From Acanthosepion lycidas (lineage: Eukaryota > Mollusca > Cephalopoda > Sepiida > Sepiidae), in assembly GCA_963932145.1 (NCBI GenBank), contig CAWVQA010000059.1, forward strand, positions 1 to 64,000: a stretch of DNA of 64,000 nt. The letters are read 5' to 3'. The notes under the pieces are model-generated. The model was not told the origin of the DNA. It ran no database searches and worked only from the letters and a program-made list of their open reading frames with translations. Position numbers and translations under genes: made by a program. This document shows, piece by piece, positions 61,701-64,000 of this stretch. Position 1 is the stretch's first letter, and every line of letters starts with the position of its first letter.

Positions 61701-63477
61701 ATTTCATATCGATTTTCAATAATTTCATTGTTTTTCTAATGTTTTCAAACAGTTATTGATATTTACAAACTAGCGTTGAAAAAGTAGTGAAAAAAGCTAG
61801 ATTTTGCATGTAAATCGCTATGTAATTAAAAGTTGTGTAAAACATAAAATCTTAAATAAAACTTTGTGAAAACTTCTGAAACTAGTTAAAATCAATAAGT
61901 TTTGATTGATTTCACATCGATTTTCAATAATTTCATTGTTTTTCTAATGTTTTCAAACAGTTATTGATATTTACAAACTAGCCTTAAAAAGTAGTCAAAA
62001 CAGCTAGATTTTGCATGTAAATCGCTATGTAATTAAAAGTTGTGTAAAACATAAAATCTTAAATATAACTTTGTCAAAACTTCTGAAACTAGTTAAAATC
62101 AATAAGTTTTGATTGATTTCATATCGATTTTCAATAATTTCATTGTTTTTCTAATGTTTTCAAACAGTTATTGATATTTACAAACTAGCGTTGAAAAAGT
62201 AGTGAAAAAAGCTAGATTTTGCATGTAAATCGCTATGTAATTAAAAGTTGTGTAAAACATAAAATCTTAAATATAACTTTGTCAAAACTTCTGAAATTAG
62301 TTAAAATCAATAAGTTTTGATTGATTTCATATCGATTTTCAATAATTTCATTGTTTTTCTAATGTTTTCAAACAGTTATTGATATTTACAAACTAGCGTT
62401 GAAAAAGTAGTGAAAAAAGCTAGATTTTGCATGTAAATCGCTATGTAATTAAAAGTTGTGTAAAACATAAAATCTTAAATAAAACTTTGTGAAAACTACT
62501 GAAACTAGTTAAAATCAATAAGTTTTGATTGATTTCATATCGATTTTCAATAATTTCATTGTTTTTCTAATGTTTTCAAAGAGTTATTGATATTTACAAT
62601 CTAGCGTTGAAAAAGTAGTGAAAAAAGCTAGATTTTGCATGTAAATCGCTATGTAATTAAAAGTTGTGTAAAACATAAAATCTTAAATAAAACTTTGTGA
62701 AAACTTCTGAAACTAGTTAAAATCAATAAGTTTTGATTGATTTCATATCGATTTTCAATAATTTCATTGTTTTACTAATGTTTTCAAAGAGTTATTGATA
62801 TTTACAATCTAGCGTTGAAAAAGTAGTGAAAAAAGCTAGATTTTGCATGTAAATCGTTATGTAATTAAAAGTTGTGTAAAACATAAAATCTTAAATATAA
62901 CTTTGTCAAAACTTCTGAAACTAGTTAAAATCAATAAGTTTTGATTGATTTCATATCGATTTTCAATAATTTCATTGTTTTTCTAATGTTTTCAAAGAGT
63001 TATTGATATTTACAAACTAGCGTTAAAAAGTAGTGAAAAAAGCTAGATTTTGCATGTAAATCGCTATGTAATTAAAAGTTGTGTAAAACATAAAATCTTA
63101 AATATAACTTTGTCAAAACTTCTGAAACTAGTTAAAATCAATAAGTTTTGATTGATTTCATATCGATTTTCAATAATTTCATTGTTTTTCTAATGTTTTC
63201 AAACAGTTATTGATATTTACAAACTAGCGTTGAAAAAGTAGTGAAAAAAGCTAGATTTTGCATGTAAATCGCTATGTAATTAAAAGCTGTGTAAAACATA
63301 AAATCTTAAATATAACTTTGTCAAAACTTCTGAAACTAGTTAAAATCAATAAGTTTTGATTGATTTCACATCGATTTTCAATAATTTCATTGTTTTTCTA
63401 ATGTTTTCAAACAGTTATTGATATTTACAAACTAGCGTTAAAAAGTAGTCAAAACAGCTAGATTTTGCATGTAAATC
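58705..63477 (+). repeat. Long HOR copy C (23 monomers, 4773 bp)
   Basis: Bases 58705-62855 match copy A 11002-15152 at a constant offset of 47703 bp with all private markers: aatactttc near 59228, gcaatg/gttgtataaaac 59742-59765, aagatttg near 60237, gtttgtc near 60484, gttaaaacttagtc near 60945, agctgg 61588, agcctt near 61980, actactg 62496, ttttacta near 62771. From 62856 the match jumps to copy A 15568, so two monomers (415 bp) of A are absent here. The copy ends before a second gctaaattttgc monomer. Confidence 0.92.
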
Positions 63478-64000
63478 GCTATGTAATTAAAAGTTGTGTA
63501 AAACATAAAATCTTAAATAAAACTTTGTGAAAACTTCTGAAACTAGTTAAAATCAATAAGTTTTGATTGATTTCACATCGATTTTCAATAATTTCATTGT
63601 TTTTCTAATGTTTTCAAACAGTTATTGATATTTACAAACTAGCGTTAAAAAGTAGTGAAAAAAGCTAAATTTTGCATGTAAATCGCTATGTAATTAAAAG
63701 TTGTGTAAAACATAAAATCTTAAATATAACTTTCTCAAAACTTCTGAAACTAGTTAAAATCAATAAGTTTTGATTGATTTCACATCGATTTTCAATAATT
63801 TCATTGTTTTTCTAATGTTTTCAAACAGTTATTGATATTTACAAACTAGCGTTAAAAAGTAGTGAAAAAAGCTAGATTTTGCATGTAAATCGCTATGTAA
63901 TTAAAAGTTGTGTAAAACATAAAATCTTAAATATAACTTTGTCAAAACTTCTGAAACTAGTTAAAATCAATAAGTTTTGATTGATTTCATATCGATTTTC
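63478..64000 (+). repeat. Long HOR copy D (partial, cut by window end)
   Basis: The first monomer has gctaaattttgc (near 63664) and the second actttctcaaaac (near 63731), as in copy B. The third monomer is cut at base 64000, just before the position where aatactttc would confirm it. It shows that the long HOR is tandem at this locus too. Confidence 0.85.

Larger units (their letters stand above)
1..64000 (+). repeat. Satellite DNA array, 207-208 bp monomer, about 308 copies
   Basis: The motif gctatgtaat recurs at 1, 209, 416, 624 (as gcaatg), 832, 1039, 1246, 1454, 1662, 1870 and so on to 63892, giving steps of 207 or 208 bp. All copies are in one orientation and no other sequence interrupts them. 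The monomer has about 48 G+C in 208 bp. Two lengths exist because the segment after tagc reads gttgaaaaag (208) or gttaaaaag (207). Forward stop codons fall in all three frames in each monomer (for example monomer positions 7, 11 and 87), and the reverse strand is also closed, so coding is excluded. Array length, uniformity and HOR structure point to eukaryotic heterochromatin, possibly centromeric. That role is inferred, and I do not recognise the family or species. Confidence 0.98.

Noticed and set aside
1..64000. CRISPR array
   Set aside because: The entire 207-208 bp unit repeats, with no short repeat separated by unique spacers and no cas genes.
1..64000. Protein-coding genes or an ORF running through monomers
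   Set aside because: Although 207 is divisible by three, each monomer has stops in all three forward frames (for example 7, 11, 87) and in the reverse frames.
1..64000. Bacterial or plasmid iterons, or a mitochondrial control region
   Set aside because: 64 kb of pure repeat with HOR structure and no replication gene, tRNA or rRNA does not fit; nuclear satellite is far simpler.
1..64000. Transposable element or insertion sequence
   Set aside because: No terminal repeats, target-site duplications or non-satellite insert were seen; every line continues the monomer.
1..64000. Telomeric or microsatellite repeat
   Set aside because: No TTAGGG, TTAGG or TTTAGGG tracts and no short-unit runs beyond the A/T tracts of the monomer.

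Overview
The whole window is one uninterrupted satellite DNA array. A single AT-rich monomer of 207-208 bp, about 23% G+C, is repeated head to tail about 308 times from base 1 to base 64000, always in the same orientation. I found no gene, RNA gene, transposon, microsatellite, telomere repeat or unique sequence. Every reading frame on both strands is closed by stop codons inside each monomer, so no protein can be encoded. This organisation is typical of constitutive heterochromatin, often (peri)centromeric, in a eukaryotic nuclear genome. I do not recognise the monomer and cannot name the organism. CpG is not depleted (3 per monomer against about 2.75 expected), which argues against a heavily CpG-methylated genome such as a vertebrate.

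The monomers differ at about a dozen diagnostic positions, numbered here from the start of the gctatgtaat motif: 43 A/T, 52 C/G, 66 C/T, 99 T/C, 114 A/G/C, 133 G/A, 142 C/G, 161 A/T, 167 G/C, a 1-bp length change at 170, and 181/186 G-A or C-C. Rarer private mutations let individual monomers be followed, and they reveal several families of higher-order repeats (HORs).

Layout: 1-1453, undivided monomers. 1454-4775, an 8-monomer tandem duplication (1661 bp). 4776-11001, a mosaic that includes a 7-monomer block (6227-7679) found again at 13076-14528. 11002-16189 and 16190-19716, two copies of a long HOR (25 and 17 monomers). 19717-23037, a 9-monomer duplication (1868 bp). 23038-36732, a mosaic with a 10-monomer block at 28642-30717 and 31754-33829. 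36733-40882, two nearly identical 10-monomer units of 2075 bp. 40883-42542, a more mutated stretch. 42543-53726, five copies of a HOR with a readable monomer order and copy-to-copy gains and losses. 54351-57667, a 9-monomer duplication (1865 bp). 58705-63477 and 63478-64000, the long HOR again (23 monomers, then a partial copy cut by the window end), about 42.5 kb from copy B.

Taken together, the window records array evolution by unequal exchange or amplification in whole-monomer steps: tandem duplications of 7-25 monomers, block losses of one or two monomers, and a distant second locus of the long HOR. Within the monomer, A/T tracts spaced by about one helical turn, an 8-bp inverted repeat and a second dyad whose arms vary between subfamilies are the only candidates for functional elements. 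Function is inference; the repeat structure is read directly.
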